This document shows, in pieces, positions 48,610 to 58,052 of a stretch of DNA of 64,000 nt. The notes under the pieces are model-generated. The model saw nothing but the letters and a program-made list of their open reading frames with translations. It did no database searches and was not told the DNA's origin. Numbering within the stretch: position 1 is the first letter of the stretch; every line of letters begins with the position of its first letter. The stretch comes from RBG-16-66-20 sp052386675 (GTDB lineage: Bacteria; Pseudomonadota; Gammaproteobacteria; Burkholderiales; SG8-39). The stretch covers positions 65,914 through 129,913 of the forward strand of contig JBQTJX010000021.1 in NCBI GenBank assembly GCA_052386675.1. Direction: 5' to 3'. A program made the translations under genes and the position numbers.

Positions 48610-48873
48610 GTGGGCCGCGGGCTGGAGGTGGCGCTGACCGGGCATGCGCAGGTGCGGATGCGGCAGCGGGGGATCCGGGCGGAGGCGCTGGCGGCGCTGC
48701 TGGATTTCGGCAGGGAGCGGCACCTGCGTTCGCAGGGGCGCACCATCGTCTACCTGGACAAGGCCGCGCGCGCGTGGGTGGGCGGGCGCGGGGGGAAGGC
48801 GTATGCGATTCTGGGGAGGGATGGGGAGGTGGTGACGGTGGGGCATCGGTATCGGAGGATTGGGCGGGGGTGA
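48610..48873 (+). CDS. DUF4258-like protein
   Basis: An 87-residue protein from a GTG at 48610. LTGHAQVRMRQRGIRAEALA and SQGRTIVYLDKAARAWVGG, with a closing EVVTVGHRYRRIGRG, resemble DUF4258 (H...R...R.I), a BrnT/RelE-like fold often found with toxins. The start is uncertain; an upstream frame exists. It begins 10 bp after the 28-residue peptide. Confidence 0.55.
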   Translation: MGRGLEVALTGHAQVRMRQRGIRAEALAALLDFGRERHLRSQGRTIVYLDKAARAWVGGRGGKAYAILGRDGEVVTVGHRYRRIGRG

Positions 48874-49171
48874 GGGGCGCTGGAGGGCGCGAAATGTTAC
48901 CGATCGTGCACATTTTGGGGGCTGAGCGGCCCAAAGGGAGAAGGTGCCCGCATTGGCGCGAACTCGTAACTGGATCTATTCGAATCTGAGATTGAAGCGC
49001 TCGGCAAGTGCGTCGCGCCGTGGCTTGGGGTTCAGCGGCGTGTTCGAACCGAGGTCTCGCTGGAAAAGCTGAACGAGGTGCCGGGGGCGCAAGCAGACGG
49101 GGCGCTTCAGCGCGAGGAATGCCGTACGATGGTTCAGGTTCTCGCACCGCAATTCTTGGCAAGGAGCGGAG
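48874..49171. other. 298-bp gap at the edge of the defence island
   Basis: Holds the dispersed palindrome (48894-48913). Codon-like open frames exist on both strands (minus 48976-49194, plus 48978 onward), but I do not recognise either; they may be remnants of a lost gene. Base composition becomes less GC-rich from about 48970. The AAGGAG ribosome site (49161-49166) for the next gene lies at the end. Confidence 0.5.
48894..48913. repeat. Dispersed palindrome ATGT-TAC-CGATCG-TGC-ACAT
   Basis: Third copy of ATGT-N3-CGATCG-N3-ACAT, 20 bp after the DUF4258-like gene. Its reverse complement shares CCAAAATGTGCACGATCG with 41346-41363. Confidence 0.7.
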
Positions 49172-50362
49172 GTGCAATCACTGCTGAGCAGCATGCAAAG
49201 CTGGCTGGAAGCCCCACGACCCGCTTCCTATGGTGGTCGATTCGTTGCGCTGGCAATCGCCAGGCTGAGCCCGTTCGATCCGTCTATTGCTACCTCACTA
49301 TTGCACCTTGCGGGCTATCGCGGTGACTTGCGTGGCAAGGCCTGGCATATCGATGTGGAGTTTGGATTCCAGCGTCGCGGTCGCAGACGACGAGCCGATC
49401 TCGCAATCTTCGAAGTCAACGCACTCGAGCGTCCAGTTTGTCTTGTGGAAATCAAGTATGACGATCAAGAAAGCGATCGGAACGCTGCGCAATTCAGTGA
49501 CTACGTCGGATACTGCGCCAAGCACGAAGGCACAGCATTTCTCTGCCTCACGCAGTACTACATTCCAAGGGACAAGCGCCCAGAGGAACTTCGGGAGTGC
49601 TTGTTCTCCGATTTCGCGGATACGCTCGAGGTTGACGATCAGAAGTTCTCGCCTACAAGCCTGCTTGTCGACTATTTTCGAGAAAGAGGTTTGACTATGG
49701 AGCAGATCGATCCCGGTGCGCTGGGTCGCCTGATGCACCGACTATTCAATCCCCGGGGCGGCGGCGGGCGACAGCAAAAGAACCGCTACATGATTCACGA
49801 CATTCCGGAAGTTTTTCGCACTGTAATGAGTAACGTAAGCGTGTTTGGGAGTGAGATTTCCCGGAACTTGAGAATCAGGCGCGTACCGGTAATCGATTTC
49901 GAGACCGCACCTTGGGTACGACCGGACCGCGTACTCAGGAGGAGTGCACGCAGAGGCACTGCCCGAATCGGCAAACCCCTTGAGGTCAGGAATCGCGAAC
50001 GGGCAGGCGGAGTCCTATATGCGTTTGCGCAGAGCTACTTGCGTGGCGGAGCTCGCAGCCGAGGAACGATCGGCATTGACTATGGCTATCACTTTGATAT
50101 CGAACCTGGGAAGAAGACGAAGTGCGCGCTCTATGGTTCTGTATGGGGCGAGGGCATTGCCATGGATACCGAATCCGAAAGCAGAATGTTCTTCGAATCG
50201 AAGCTGGTTGGGACGAGGGTGTTGAATGATCGGGCGCAGTGCGTCAGTACCATCAGCGATCAACTATGTATTGCGGCTCGATCGGCGATCAAGAGAAAGG
50301 AAACGACCAAGTCGACCAAGCAGGTGTTGCGCCGGCTGGTGAGCTCCTTGAAGGACAAGTGA
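49172..50362 (+). CDS. PD-(D/E)XK nuclease-like protein
   Basis: A 396-residue protein with a GTG start 5 bp after AAGGAG. The nuclease core is in RRRRADLAIFEV (D76) and VCLVEIKYDDQ (E93, K95), that is D...E-x-K. The later part has NRYMIHDIPEVFRTVMSNVS and IGIDYGYHFDIEPGKKTKC, unrelated to any fold I recognise. It is probably a DNA-targeting defence nuclease. Lower GC than upstream genes. It is separated from the helicase by 124 bp, which hold a possible 43-codon frame. Confidence 0.68.
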   Translation: MQSLLSSMQSWLEAPRPASYGGRFVALAIARLSPFDPSIATSLLHLAGYRGDLRGKAWHIDVEFGFQRRGRRRRADLAIFEVNALERPVCLVEIKYDDQESDRNAAQFSDYVGYCAKHEGTAFLCLTQYYIPRDKRPEELRECLFSDFADTLEVDDQKFSPTSLLVDYFRERGLTMEQIDPGALGRLMHRLFNPRGGGGRQQKNRYMIHDIPEVFRTVMSNVSVFGSEISRNLRIRRVPVIDFETAPWVRPDRVLRRSARRGTARIGKPLEVRNRERAGGVLYAFAQSYLRGGARSRGTIGIDYGYHFDIEPGKKTKCALYGSVWGEGIAMDTESESRMFFESKLVGTRVLNDRAQCVSTISDQLCIAARSAIKRKETTKSTKQVLRRLVSSLKDK

Positions 50363-50490
50363 TTCTCCTGTGCAATTGCGGTCGAGCTGTCGTGGCAGAA
50401 TTTGTTCTGGACCCTGGGGGAGAGTCGGTGTCGAGAAGAGCTGAGAAGTCGAGGAGACAGACCGAGAACCCCGGCTGGATCTCCGAATGA
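50359..50490 (+). CDS. Possible 43-codon linker gene
   Basis: The GTG (50359) overlaps the nuclease stop (GTGA) and its TGA (50488-50490) overlaps the helicase ATG (ATGA). The product starts MILLCNCGRAVVAEFVLDPG and ends RQTENPGWISE. No family is recognised and there is no Shine-Dalgarno of its own. The double 4-bp overlap is the only argument for it, so it may be chance. Confidence 0.25.
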   Translation: MILLCNCGRAVVAEFVLDPGGESVSRRAEKSRRQTENPGWISE

Positions 50491-53400
50491 GGATCGTCCG
50501 CAACTCTGGCTCCGAGCGCGTCCTTGACCTGATTCGACGGGACATAGCGCCTGGTCATCGGCTCGATCTCGCGACCCCGGCATTGTCGTTGTTCGCGTTC
50601 GACGCCATGCTTGAGGAGACACTCAGGCTCGAGCATGCGCGTTTGCTTCTGCCTCGTGGCGGCAGCGATCTTGGCGTACTCGGTGGGGATTCCGATCGCG
50701 CCCTTCGAAACGCGCTCCGATCGCGATGGTTGGCCAAGCGATTCGCCCAGTGGCTGCGCGACCAAGCGGACATTCGATTCGCCGCAGGAGGGGTTCCGCA
50801 AGGGATCTTCGTCCTGCGCGACAAGGAGTCTAAGCCGCAAGCAGCGATTCTTGGTTCGGCCGGATTCAGTACCGAGGGATTGGGCATCGCGCCAGGCAAT
50901 CCGTTGGGGCTCATACAGGCCTCAGAGACCGCTGAGGAAGCCGCGCTTCTCAGTCAATGGTTCGATACTCAGTGGGCTGGTCTCGCACCGGATGAAGGCG
51001 CGGTCGCGACTGCGATCGACGCGTTCCAGGCAATTGCTGGCCACCGCGCCCCGCTTTCTATCTACGCGCTTGTGCTCTACAGCCTGTTTCATTCTCGCGG
51101 CGAGCAACTCGACGAAGAGCAGATCGTCAAGTCGGCGACCGGTATCCGCGACACGGTGGTCTGGAAGAAGCTCTACAAGTTCCAGCGTGACGGCGTGGTC
51201 GGCGCGATGGACAAGCTCAATCGCTTTGGCGGTTGCATCATCGCCGACAGTGTTGGCCTCGGCAAGACCTTCGAGGCGCTCGCCATCATCAAGTACCACG
51301 AGTTGCGCAACGACCGCGTGCTCGTGCTTTGCCCCAAGCGTTTGCGCGACAACTGGACGCTCTACAAGGCGAACGACCGGCGCAACTTCCTCGCGCCCGA
51401 CCGCTTCAATTACGACGTTCTGAACCATACCGATCTGTCGCGCGACGGCGGGCAGTCTGGCGACATCGACCTCGCGCACGTCAACTGGGGCAACTACGAC
51501 CTCGTCGTCATCGACGAATCGCACAATTTCCGCAACAAGCAGACGCCGAAGAAGGGCGGCGAGACCCGTTACGACCGGCTGATGCGCAAGATCATCCGCG
51601 AAGGCGTGAAGACGCGTGTGCTGATGCTTTCGGCTACCCCGGTCAACAACCGCATGGCGGACCTGCGCAACCAGATTTCCTTCGTCACCGAGGGGGACGA
51701 TACCGCGTTGCTCGATCACGGCATCGGCAGCGTCGGTGCCACCACGCGCCTTGCTCAGAAGCAGTTCAACCGCTGGCTCGACCTGGCGGACGCGGAGCGC
51801 ACCGCGTCGAAGCTTGTGGAGATGCTGGGTTTCGACTACTTCACGCTACTGGATCTGCTCACCATAGCCCGGTCGCGCAAGCATATCGAGAAGTATTACG
51901 GTCTGACGGAGACGGGGCGCTTCCCTGAAAGGTTGAAGCCCATCAACATCAAGGCCGATGTGGATCGCGCGGGTACCTTCCCGCCGATAGCCGACATCAA
52001 CCTGGAGATCCGCCGCCTCAATCTCTCTTCCTACGCGCCGTTGCGCTATGTCCTGCCGAACAAGCAGGAGGCCTACGACAAGAAGTACAGCACCGAAGTG
52101 AAGGGCGGCACCGGGTTCTTTCGCCAAGTGGACCGCGAGGAGAGCCTGATTCACTTGCTGCGAGTGAACGTGCTCAAGCGCATGGAAAGCTCGGTGCCTT
52201 CGTTTGCCCTCACCGTTGAACGCCAGCTCCGTGACGTGCAGGCGACTCTTGCGCGAATAGACGCACATGCCGACGAGGTGGACGAGATCGAGATCGAGGA
52301 TGTGGACCTGGACGATCCGTCCTTCGAGAGCCTGCTGGTCGGGCGCAAGGTCAGGGTCCTGCTCAAGGACGTGGACCTGGTTCGCTGGCGGCAGGACCTG
52401 GTCGAGGATCGCAATCGCCTGGCCACCCTCGCGTCGGCTGCGCGCGAAGTTGGGGCGGAGCGCGACGCCAAGCTGGCCGCCCTGCGCGGAGAGATCGAGC
52501 GCAAATGCCGTGCGCCGATCAATCCAGGCAACCGCAAGGTGATTGTCTTTACCGCCTTCGCCGATACCGCGCGCTATCTGTACGAACAACTCGCCCCGTG
52601 GGCCAAGGCGACGCTCGGCGTGGAAGCGGCGTTGGTCACGGGCAGCGGTACGAACCAAACCACGCTGACCGGCTTGCGTAGGGATCTCGCGTCGATCCTC
52701 ACGGCCTTTTCTCCGCGTTCAAAGGAGCGCCCTGAAGAGTTCGCAGGTGAAGGTGAACTGGACCTGCTCATCGCCACCGACTGCATATCCGAAGGCCAGA
52801 ATCTTCAGGACTGCGACTGGCTCATCAACTACGACATCCATTGGAACCCGGTGCGGATCATCCAGCGTTTCGGCCGCATCGACCGACTCGGTTCGCCCAA
52901 CGAGTGCATTCAGCTCGTCAACTTCTGGCCCAACATGGAGCTGGAGGAGTACATCAAGCTGGAGCAGCGCGTGAGCGGGCGCATGGTCCTGCTCGACATT
53001 TCCGCCACGGGCGAAGAGAACCTGATCGAGCGGCAGTCCGGGGATCCGATGAACGACCTGGAGTACCGCCGCAAGCAGTTGCTTAAGCTGCAGGATGCGG
53101 TCATCGACCTGGAAGACCTTTCGACCGGCGTGTCCATCGCCGACCTCACACTGACCGACTTCCGGATTGATCTCGCCGAATACACGAAGGCACACCCTGG
53201 CGTACTCGAATCCCTTCCGCTTGGGACCAGCGCCGTCGCTACGTCGAGCGAAGCCGACCTGCCGCCCGGCATCATCTTTTGCCTCCGGGCCGAGGGCGCC
53301 GCTGCCGCACGCGCCTTCGAGCCGGGCTATCCCTTGGCGCCGCACTACCTGGTACACGTGGGTGACGATGGCGCGGTGCTGCTGCCGTTCCCTCAGGCGA

Positions 53401-53684
53401 AGCAGGTCCTCGACTGCCTCAAGCGCCTGTGCGTTGGGCGTAACCTGCCCGATGCGGCGGCCTGTGCCCGCTTCGACAAGGCCACCAAACAGGGTGAGGA
53501 CATGCGGCAGGCGCAACGGCTGCTCGCCGCTGCGGTCGCTTCTGTGGTTGGCAAGACTGCTGAGCGTGCCGTAGCGAGTCTTTTCACCCCCGGCGGCACC
53601 CATGCTCTCAAGGGCGAGTTCGCCGGGATAGACGACTTCGAGGTCGTGGCTTACCTCGTAGTACTGCCGGGCGATGCGGCGTGA
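50487..53684 (+). CDS. SNF2/DEAD-type helicase with N-terminal PLD-like domain
   Basis: A 1065-residue protein. Residues 1-150 resemble a phospholipase D-like domain (RLDLATPALSLFAFDAMLE, QAAILGSAGFSTEGLG), with the HKD catalytic residues not all visible. The helicase core has Walker A ADSVGLGKTFEA (about 254), DESH box VVIDESHNF (about 343), SATPVNNR motif III and motif VI QRFGRIDRLGS (about 793). The C-terminus is a long helical extension. It probably translocates on DNA. It overlaps DUF4391 by 4 bp. Confidence 0.85.
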   Translation: MRIVRNSGSERVLDLIRRDIAPGHRLDLATPALSLFAFDAMLEETLRLEHARLLLPRGGSDLGVLGGDSDRALRNALRSRWLAKRFAQWLRDQADIRFAAGGVPQGIFVLRDKESKPQAAILGSAGFSTEGLGIAPGNPLGLIQASETAEEAALLSQWFDTQWAGLAPDEGAVATAIDAFQAIAGHRAPLSIYALVLYSLFHSRGEQLDEEQIVKSATGIRDTVVWKKLYKFQRDGVVGAMDKLNRFGGCIIADSVGLGKTFEALAIIKYHELRNDRVLVLCPKRLRDNWTLYKANDRRNFLAPDRFNYDVLNHTDLSRDGGQSGDIDLAHVNWGNYDLVVIDESHNFRNKQTPKKGGETRYDRLMRKIIREGVKTRVLMLSATPVNNRMADLRNQISFVTEGDDTALLDHGIGSVGATTRLAQKQFNRWLDLADAERTASKLVEMLGFDYFTLLDLLTIARSRKHIEKYYGLTETGRFPERLKPINIKADVDRAGTFPPIADINLEIRRLNLSSYAPLRYVLPNKQEAYDKKYSTEVKGGTGFFRQVDREESLIHLLRVNVLKRMESSVPSFALTVERQLRDVQATLARIDAHADEVDEIEIEDVDLDDPSFESLLVGRKVRVLLKDVDLVRWRQDLVEDRNRLATLASAAREVGAERDAKLAALRGEIERKCRAPINPGNRKVIVFTAFADTARYLYEQLAPWAKATLGVEAALVTGSGTNQTTLTGLRRDLASILTAFSPRSKERPEEFAGEGELDLLIATDCISEGQNLQDCDWLINYDIHWNPVRIIQRFGRIDRLGSPNECIQLVNFWPNMELEEYIKLEQRVSGRMVLLDISATGEENLIERQSGDPMNDLEYRRKQLLKLQDAVIDLEDLSTGVSIADLTLTDFRIDLAEYTKAHPGVLESLPLGTSAVATSSEADLPPGIIFCLRAEGAAAARAFEPGYPLAPHYLVHVGDDGAVLLPFPQAKQVLDCLKRLCVGRNLPDAAACARFDKATKQGEDMRQAQRLLAAAVASVVGKTAERAVASLFTPGGTHALKGEFAGIDDFEVVAYLVVLPGDAA

Positions 53685-54439
53685 CTGCTGCGGATCTCGT
53701 TGCCGCGCTCGACCTTCCGCCCGCCGCGCGCGTGGACCAGCGGGTGCCGAAGACCCTGCTGACCGAGCACGGCGCGCCCACCACCGGCGACAAGCGCCAT
53801 ATCCAGGAAGGCATTGAGGAAGCCCGCTGGCTGGCGGCGCTCAAGTCGACCACCGTTGGCGTGCCGGTCTGTCGCGACGAGGTGCGGGAGTACCTGGAAA
53901 TCGCCGTCTTGGGTGTGACGCTGCGGGCCGGTGCCAGGATGGCGCGGATCGTGGAGTTGATTCACCGCGCGATACCCTACCCAGTGCTTCTCGTCGCCAC
54001 CTTGGGCGACAACGTTGCGCTGTCTATGGCCCACAAGCGCTGGTCGCAGGGCGAAGCCGGTGCAACTGTACTGGATGGCGATGTGGTGTCGGCGGAACTG
54101 GACTTCGCACGGGATGACACGCACAAATCTGCGTTCCTTGGCGTCCTGGCTTTGTCGCGCCAGCCTCGCGGTGACTTGTACGGGCTCTATCAAGGCTGGC
54201 TGAACGTGCTGGTAGCCTTGCAGGCGGCCCGGGCAACTGGGGCTTTCTCCATGCCTGAGTCCTCTGAGCAGGCAATGGCCCGGCAGGAGGCTCTCCGCGA
54301 CTGTGGCCGGCTTGATGTGGAAATTGCACGGTTGCGGGCGGCGGCTGCGAAGGAGCGGCAGGTTGCGCGGCAGGTTGCGTTGAATCTTGAGCTCAAGAAC
54401 CTTGAGCTAGTCCGCCAGCAAGCGTCGGCGAATCTGTAA
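53681..54439 (+). CDS. DUF4391 protein
   Basis: A 252-residue protein, GTG start overlapping the helicase stop (GTGA). VPKTLLTEHGAPTTGDKRHI and EGIEEARWLAALKSTTVGVP are the DUF4391 N-terminal pattern. The C-terminal third is a coiled coil (RLDVEIARLRAAAAKERQVA). DUF4391 genes are found next to helicases and restriction genes; no activity is known to me. It may be a helicase partner or adaptor. Confidence 0.83.
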   Translation: MTAADLVAALDLPPAARVDQRVPKTLLTEHGAPTTGDKRHIQEGIEEARWLAALKSTTVGVPVCRDEVREYLEIAVLGVTLRAGARMARIVELIHRAIPYPVLLVATLGDNVALSMAHKRWSQGEAGATVLDGDVVSAELDFARDDTHKSAFLGVLALSRQPRGDLYGLYQGWLNVLVALQAARATGAFSMPESSEQAMARQEALRDCGRLDVEIARLRAAAAKERQVARQVALNLELKNLELVRQQASANL

Positions 54440-54454
54440 GGGGCGAGGCTCGAC

Positions 54455-56146
54455 ATGAAAAACCAAAAACAGACTATCAGAAAAATTGTCGGCTTCCTGA
54501 ACAATCCGGACGAAGACGGCGGCTTCTGGCTTCCGAATATCCAACGACCTTTCGTCTGGTCTGAAGACCAGATCTGCAGGCTCTTCGACTCGATTCTGCG
54601 GGAGTACCCGATCAGTACGCTTCTGATCTGGAAAACGACGAGCGGCATTCGTCGGCGCTCGTTCATCGACAACTGGAAGGATTCCTTGCGGCTCAGCGAT
54701 TTTTACAAGCCGCAGGATGAGAAAAAAAAGAACCTCGTCCTGGACGGCCAGCAGCGTCTGCAGAGCCTCTACATCGGGTTGTGCGGCAGCTTCAATGGAA
54801 ACGAGCTGTATTTCGACGTGCTGAGCGGCGAGGTATCCGCACCGGATGACATCAAGTATCGCTTCAAATTCCTTCCTACCGCCGGCACCACGTTCCCGTG
54901 GGTAAAGTTCAAGGGCCTGGTGTTTACGACGCAGAAAAAGCGTGAACTCGTGGACCTGCTCAAAGCCAACGCGGGCAAAGTTCTCGAAGGTTCCGAGCTG
55001 AATAAGCTGGACGATCACCTCGATCTGGTCGATCGGACGTTCAAGATGGATGAGGCCGTCACCTATCAGGAACTGGATAGCATCGACAATCCAAAGCTCT
55101 ATACGGAAGACGATGTCGTCGAAGTCTTCATTCGCGCAAATTCGGGTGGCACGAAGTTGGGAAAGTCCGATCTGCTGTTCTCCCTATTGAGCGCCAGTTG
55201 GGAAATTGCCGATGAACAGATGGAGGACTTGCTCGACTCCCTGAACAAACACGGCTTCGCGTTCGACCGCGATTTCGTGTTGAAGTGCTGCCTGGTCCTC
55301 CTGGGGCACGGCGCGAGATATGAAGTGGCCAAATTCCGCAAGCCGGGCGTACGCGAGGAGATTGAAAAACAGTGGGACAGGATCGCGAAATCCATCCAGG
55401 ACGTGCTCGACTTCGTTCGCGGCAAGACTTACCTGCAGTGCGACAAGGCATTGCCGACGTATCTCGTCCTCATTCCCTTGGTCTACGTTCGATACTCATT
55501 CCCTGAGGCTTGGAAGACCGCAAAGAGTCTCGATACCTACCTTCTGCGAGCATCGATGGCTGGCGCGTTCAGCGGGGTTCCGGACAACCTGATCGACGGC
55601 CTTGTAAGTAAGTTCGCCAAGATCAAGGCGTTTGACGTCGAAGAGGCATTCGGTGTGATCCGTGGCCAGCAGCGCAGCCTTGAACTGACTGAGGACAGGT
55701 TCTGGCAGATGGGTTACGGCTCGGACACAGTCCATCTGCTCTTCAACCTCTGGTACCGCGATTTCAACCATACGCCGGCCTATGACAACAACCTGCCGCA
55801 GATCGATCACGTCTTTCCGCAAAGCGCGCTTCGCAGGGTTAAGGCCGAGAACCCAAAAACCGGAAGGAAGGATCTGATGAAGTACCGGGAAGCCGACCGC
55901 AATCAGCTTGCCAACTGCATGCTGCTCAGCAAAGCGGAGAACGGTGCTGGGGGCAAGTGGGACACACTCCCAGAGGAATGGTTTGCCGGTAAGGACAAGG
56001 ACTATCTCGACAAACACCTTATTCCGGCTGATCCCGCTCTTTGGAAGCTTGACCGATTTGAGGACTTCGTCGCGGCACGTAAAGACCTGATTCGAGAGAA
56101 ATTCAAGAGCCTGCTCGTGGCAAGCGTCGGCGCGAAACCTGCATGA
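54455..56146 (+). CDS. DUF262/HNH protein (GmrSD-like type IV restriction)
   Basis: A 563-residue protein. The N-terminal DUF262 domain has the nucleotide-hydrolysing NLVLDGQQRLQSLYIGL (DGQQR at about 97). The C-terminal HNH (DUF1524-like) has LPQIDHVFPQSALRRV (about 450) and RNQLANCMLLSKAENG. This is the fused form of GmrS/GmrD, which restricts modified (glucosylated hydroxymethylcytosine) phage DNA. Ligand in this protein unknown. The stop overlaps the mod ATG by 4 bp, so it is part of the operon. Confidence 0.85.
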   Translation: MKNQKQTIRKIVGFLNNPDEDGGFWLPNIQRPFVWSEDQICRLFDSILREYPISTLLIWKTTSGIRRRSFIDNWKDSLRLSDFYKPQDEKKKNLVLDGQQRLQSLYIGLCGSFNGNELYFDVLSGEVSAPDDIKYRFKFLPTAGTTFPWVKFKGLVFTTQKKRELVDLLKANAGKVLEGSELNKLDDHLDLVDRTFKMDEAVTYQELDSIDNPKLYTEDDVVEVFIRANSGGTKLGKSDLLFSLLSASWEIADEQMEDLLDSLNKHGFAFDRDFVLKCCLVLLGHGARYEVAKFRKPGVREEIEKQWDRIAKSIQDVLDFVRGKTYLQCDKALPTYLVLIPLVYVRYSFPEAWKTAKSLDTYLLRASMAGAFSGVPDNLIDGLVSKFAKIKAFDVEEAFGVIRGQQRSLELTEDRFWQMGYGSDTVHLLFNLWYRDFNHTPAYDNNLPQIDHVFPQSALRRVKAENPKTGRKDLMKYREADRNQLANCMLLSKAENGAGGKWDTLPEEWFAGKDKDYLDKHLIPADPALWKLDRFEDFVAARKDLIREKFKSLLVASVGAKPA

Positions 56147-58050
56147 GCGATGACATGAAGAAGCTTGATGCCAACGATCCCGCTACTCGCTCCGCCGATG
56201 TAGTGGCGAGCAATCTGGACCAGCTGAAGGCGCTCTTTCCCGAGGCTTTCACCGAGGGCAAGGTGGACTTCGAGGTGCTGAAGCAACTGCTTGGCGGTGC
56301 GGTGGACGAGCGCGACGAGAAGTACGGCCTTAACTGGCACGGTAAGCGTCGTGCACGTCAACTTGCGCTTACGCCTTCCACTGGAACCCTTCGGCCGTGT
56401 CCGGAGGACAGCGTGGATTGGGACACCACGCAGAACCTGATGATCGAGGGCGACAACCTCGAAGTGCTCAAGCTCTTGCAGAAGAGCTACGCGGGGAAGG
56501 TGAAGCTTATCTACATCGATCCGCCGTACAACACGGGCAAGGACTTCGTCTATCCCGACGACTTCAAGGACAGCATCAAGAACTACTTGGAGCTGACCGG
56601 GCAGGTCGAAGGTGGAAGGAAGATCAGTAGCAATACAGAAGCTAGTGGGCGGTTCCATACAGACTGGTTAAACATGATGTATCCGCGACTTAAACTGGCG
56701 CGGATGCTATTGCAACCGGATGGAGTGATCTTTATCTCTATCGACGACAACGAACTGAAGAGTCTCCGCAGCGTGTGCGATGAGATCTTCGGAGAAGAGA
56801 ATTTTGTCGCTACGGTGATTTGGCAGAAAGTTTTTTCCCCCAAGAACACGGCACGGCATTTCTCAGAGGATCACGACTACATCGTGGTGTATTCGCGCGA
56901 TGCTGAAAGCTGGACTCCGAGCCTGATGCCGCGAACACCGGAGATGGAAGCGAGATATTCGAATCCGGACAACGATTCTAGAGGACCGTGGACGTCCGGC
57001 GACCTTTCGGCGCGCAACTACTACGGCGAGGGCACGTATGCGGTGGCGACGCCTACCGGACGGACAATCTCCGGGCCGCCGCCGGGACGCTATTGGGCCA
57101 TTTCAAAGTCGAATTTCGAAGCGCTCGACAAAGACAATCGGATTTGGTGGGGGGCCAATGGCGAGAATATGCCTAGACTTAAGCGGTTCTTGTCGGAGGT
57201 GAAGGCTGGCAAGGTTCCGCAGACACTGTGGCCGCATACGGAGGTGGGGCACACTCAGGAGTCCAAACAGGAGTTTCTCGACTTGGTCCCAATCACGAAC
57301 TCCGATGCGGTCTTCGAGACACCAAAGCCGCGTCGCCTTGTGCGGCGAATGCTGCAACTTGCTACAGCAGCTGACGGGCACGACACGGTGCTCGACTTCT
57401 TCTCCGGAAGTGGGACGACAGGCGACGCAACGATGGCCGCGAACGCCGACGATAATGGCAACCGTCGCTTTGTGTGCGTACAGCTCCCATGGCCTCTAGA
57501 CACGAAAGCTCGACTTTCTGACGGTCGCGAACTTGGAACCCTTTCTGAGGTAACCAAGGAACGTCTCCGCCGCGCCGGGAAGAAGATCAGGGACGAGAAC
57601 CCTAGCCTCGTTGGTGATCTTGGATTCCGCGTCTTCAAACTCGACTCCAGTAACATCCGCGCGTGGGAGCCGGACCGCGAGAATCTCGCGAAGACCCTAC
57701 TCGACCACCAGGAGCACCTGGAGGCCGACCGAAGCGAGGCGGATGTGCTCTACGAGCTGCTGCTCAAGCTCGGACTCGATCTCTGCGTTCCCATCGAGAA
57801 GAAGACCATCGCCGGCAAGGACGTGAGCAGTATTGGAGGTGGGGTGCTGGTAGTTTGCCTCGCGACCAAAATTAGCCGCGACGAGGTTGAGCCGTTGGCG
57901 CAAGGAATTGTGGCGTGGCACCAGAAGCTCGCGCCTGCCGGGGACACGACCTGCGTATTCCGCGACAGCGCCTTTACTGATGACGTGGCCAAGACCAACC
58001 TCGCCGCGATCCTGAACCAGCACGGGCTTCAGAACGTGCGGAGCCTGTAG
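56143..58050 (+). CDS. Type III-like DNA methyltransferase (Mod)
   Basis: A 635-residue adenine-N6 or cytosine-N4 methylase of the beta order. Motif IV LIYIDPPYNTGKDFVYPDD (DPPY 126-129) precedes motif I LDFFSGSGTTGDATM (about 420). The N-terminal LNWHGKRRARQLALTPSTG is typical of type III Mod. It should recognise a short asymmetric site and protect host DNA. Res is three genes downstream, and darTG lies between them. GC is lower than in the neighbouring helicase gene. Confidence 0.9.
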   Translation: MSDDMKKLDANDPATRSADVVASNLDQLKALFPEAFTEGKVDFEVLKQLLGGAVDERDEKYGLNWHGKRRARQLALTPSTGTLRPCPEDSVDWDTTQNLMIEGDNLEVLKLLQKSYAGKVKLIYIDPPYNTGKDFVYPDDFKDSIKNYLELTGQVEGGRKISSNTEASGRFHTDWLNMMYPRLKLARMLLQPDGVIFISIDDNELKSLRSVCDEIFGEENFVATVIWQKVFSPKNTARHFSEDHDYIVVYSRDAESWTPSLMPRTPEMEARYSNPDNDSRGPWTSGDLSARNYYGEGTYAVATPTGRTISGPPPGRYWAISKSNFEALDKDNRIWWGANGENMPRLKRFLSEVKAGKVPQTLWPHTEVGHTQESKQEFLDLVPITNSDAVFETPKPRRLVRRMLQLATAADGHDTVLDFFSGSGTTGDATMAANADDNGNRRFVCVQLPWPLDTKARLSDGRELGTLSEVTKERLRRAGKKIRDENPSLVGDLGFRVFKLDSSNIRAWEPDRENLAKTLLDHQEHLEADRSEADVLYELLLKLGLDLCVPIEKKTIAGKDVSSIGGGVLVVCLATKISRDEVEPLAQGIVAWHQKLAPAGDTTCVFRDSAFTDDVAKTNLAAILNQHGLQNVRSL

Positions 58051-58052
58051 GA

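Noticed and set aside
48976..49194. Minus-strand 72-codon frame near the edge of the defence island
   Set aside because: Plausible amino-acid composition but no recognised family, and an equally long frame exists on the plus strand; kept only as part of the unexplained gap.
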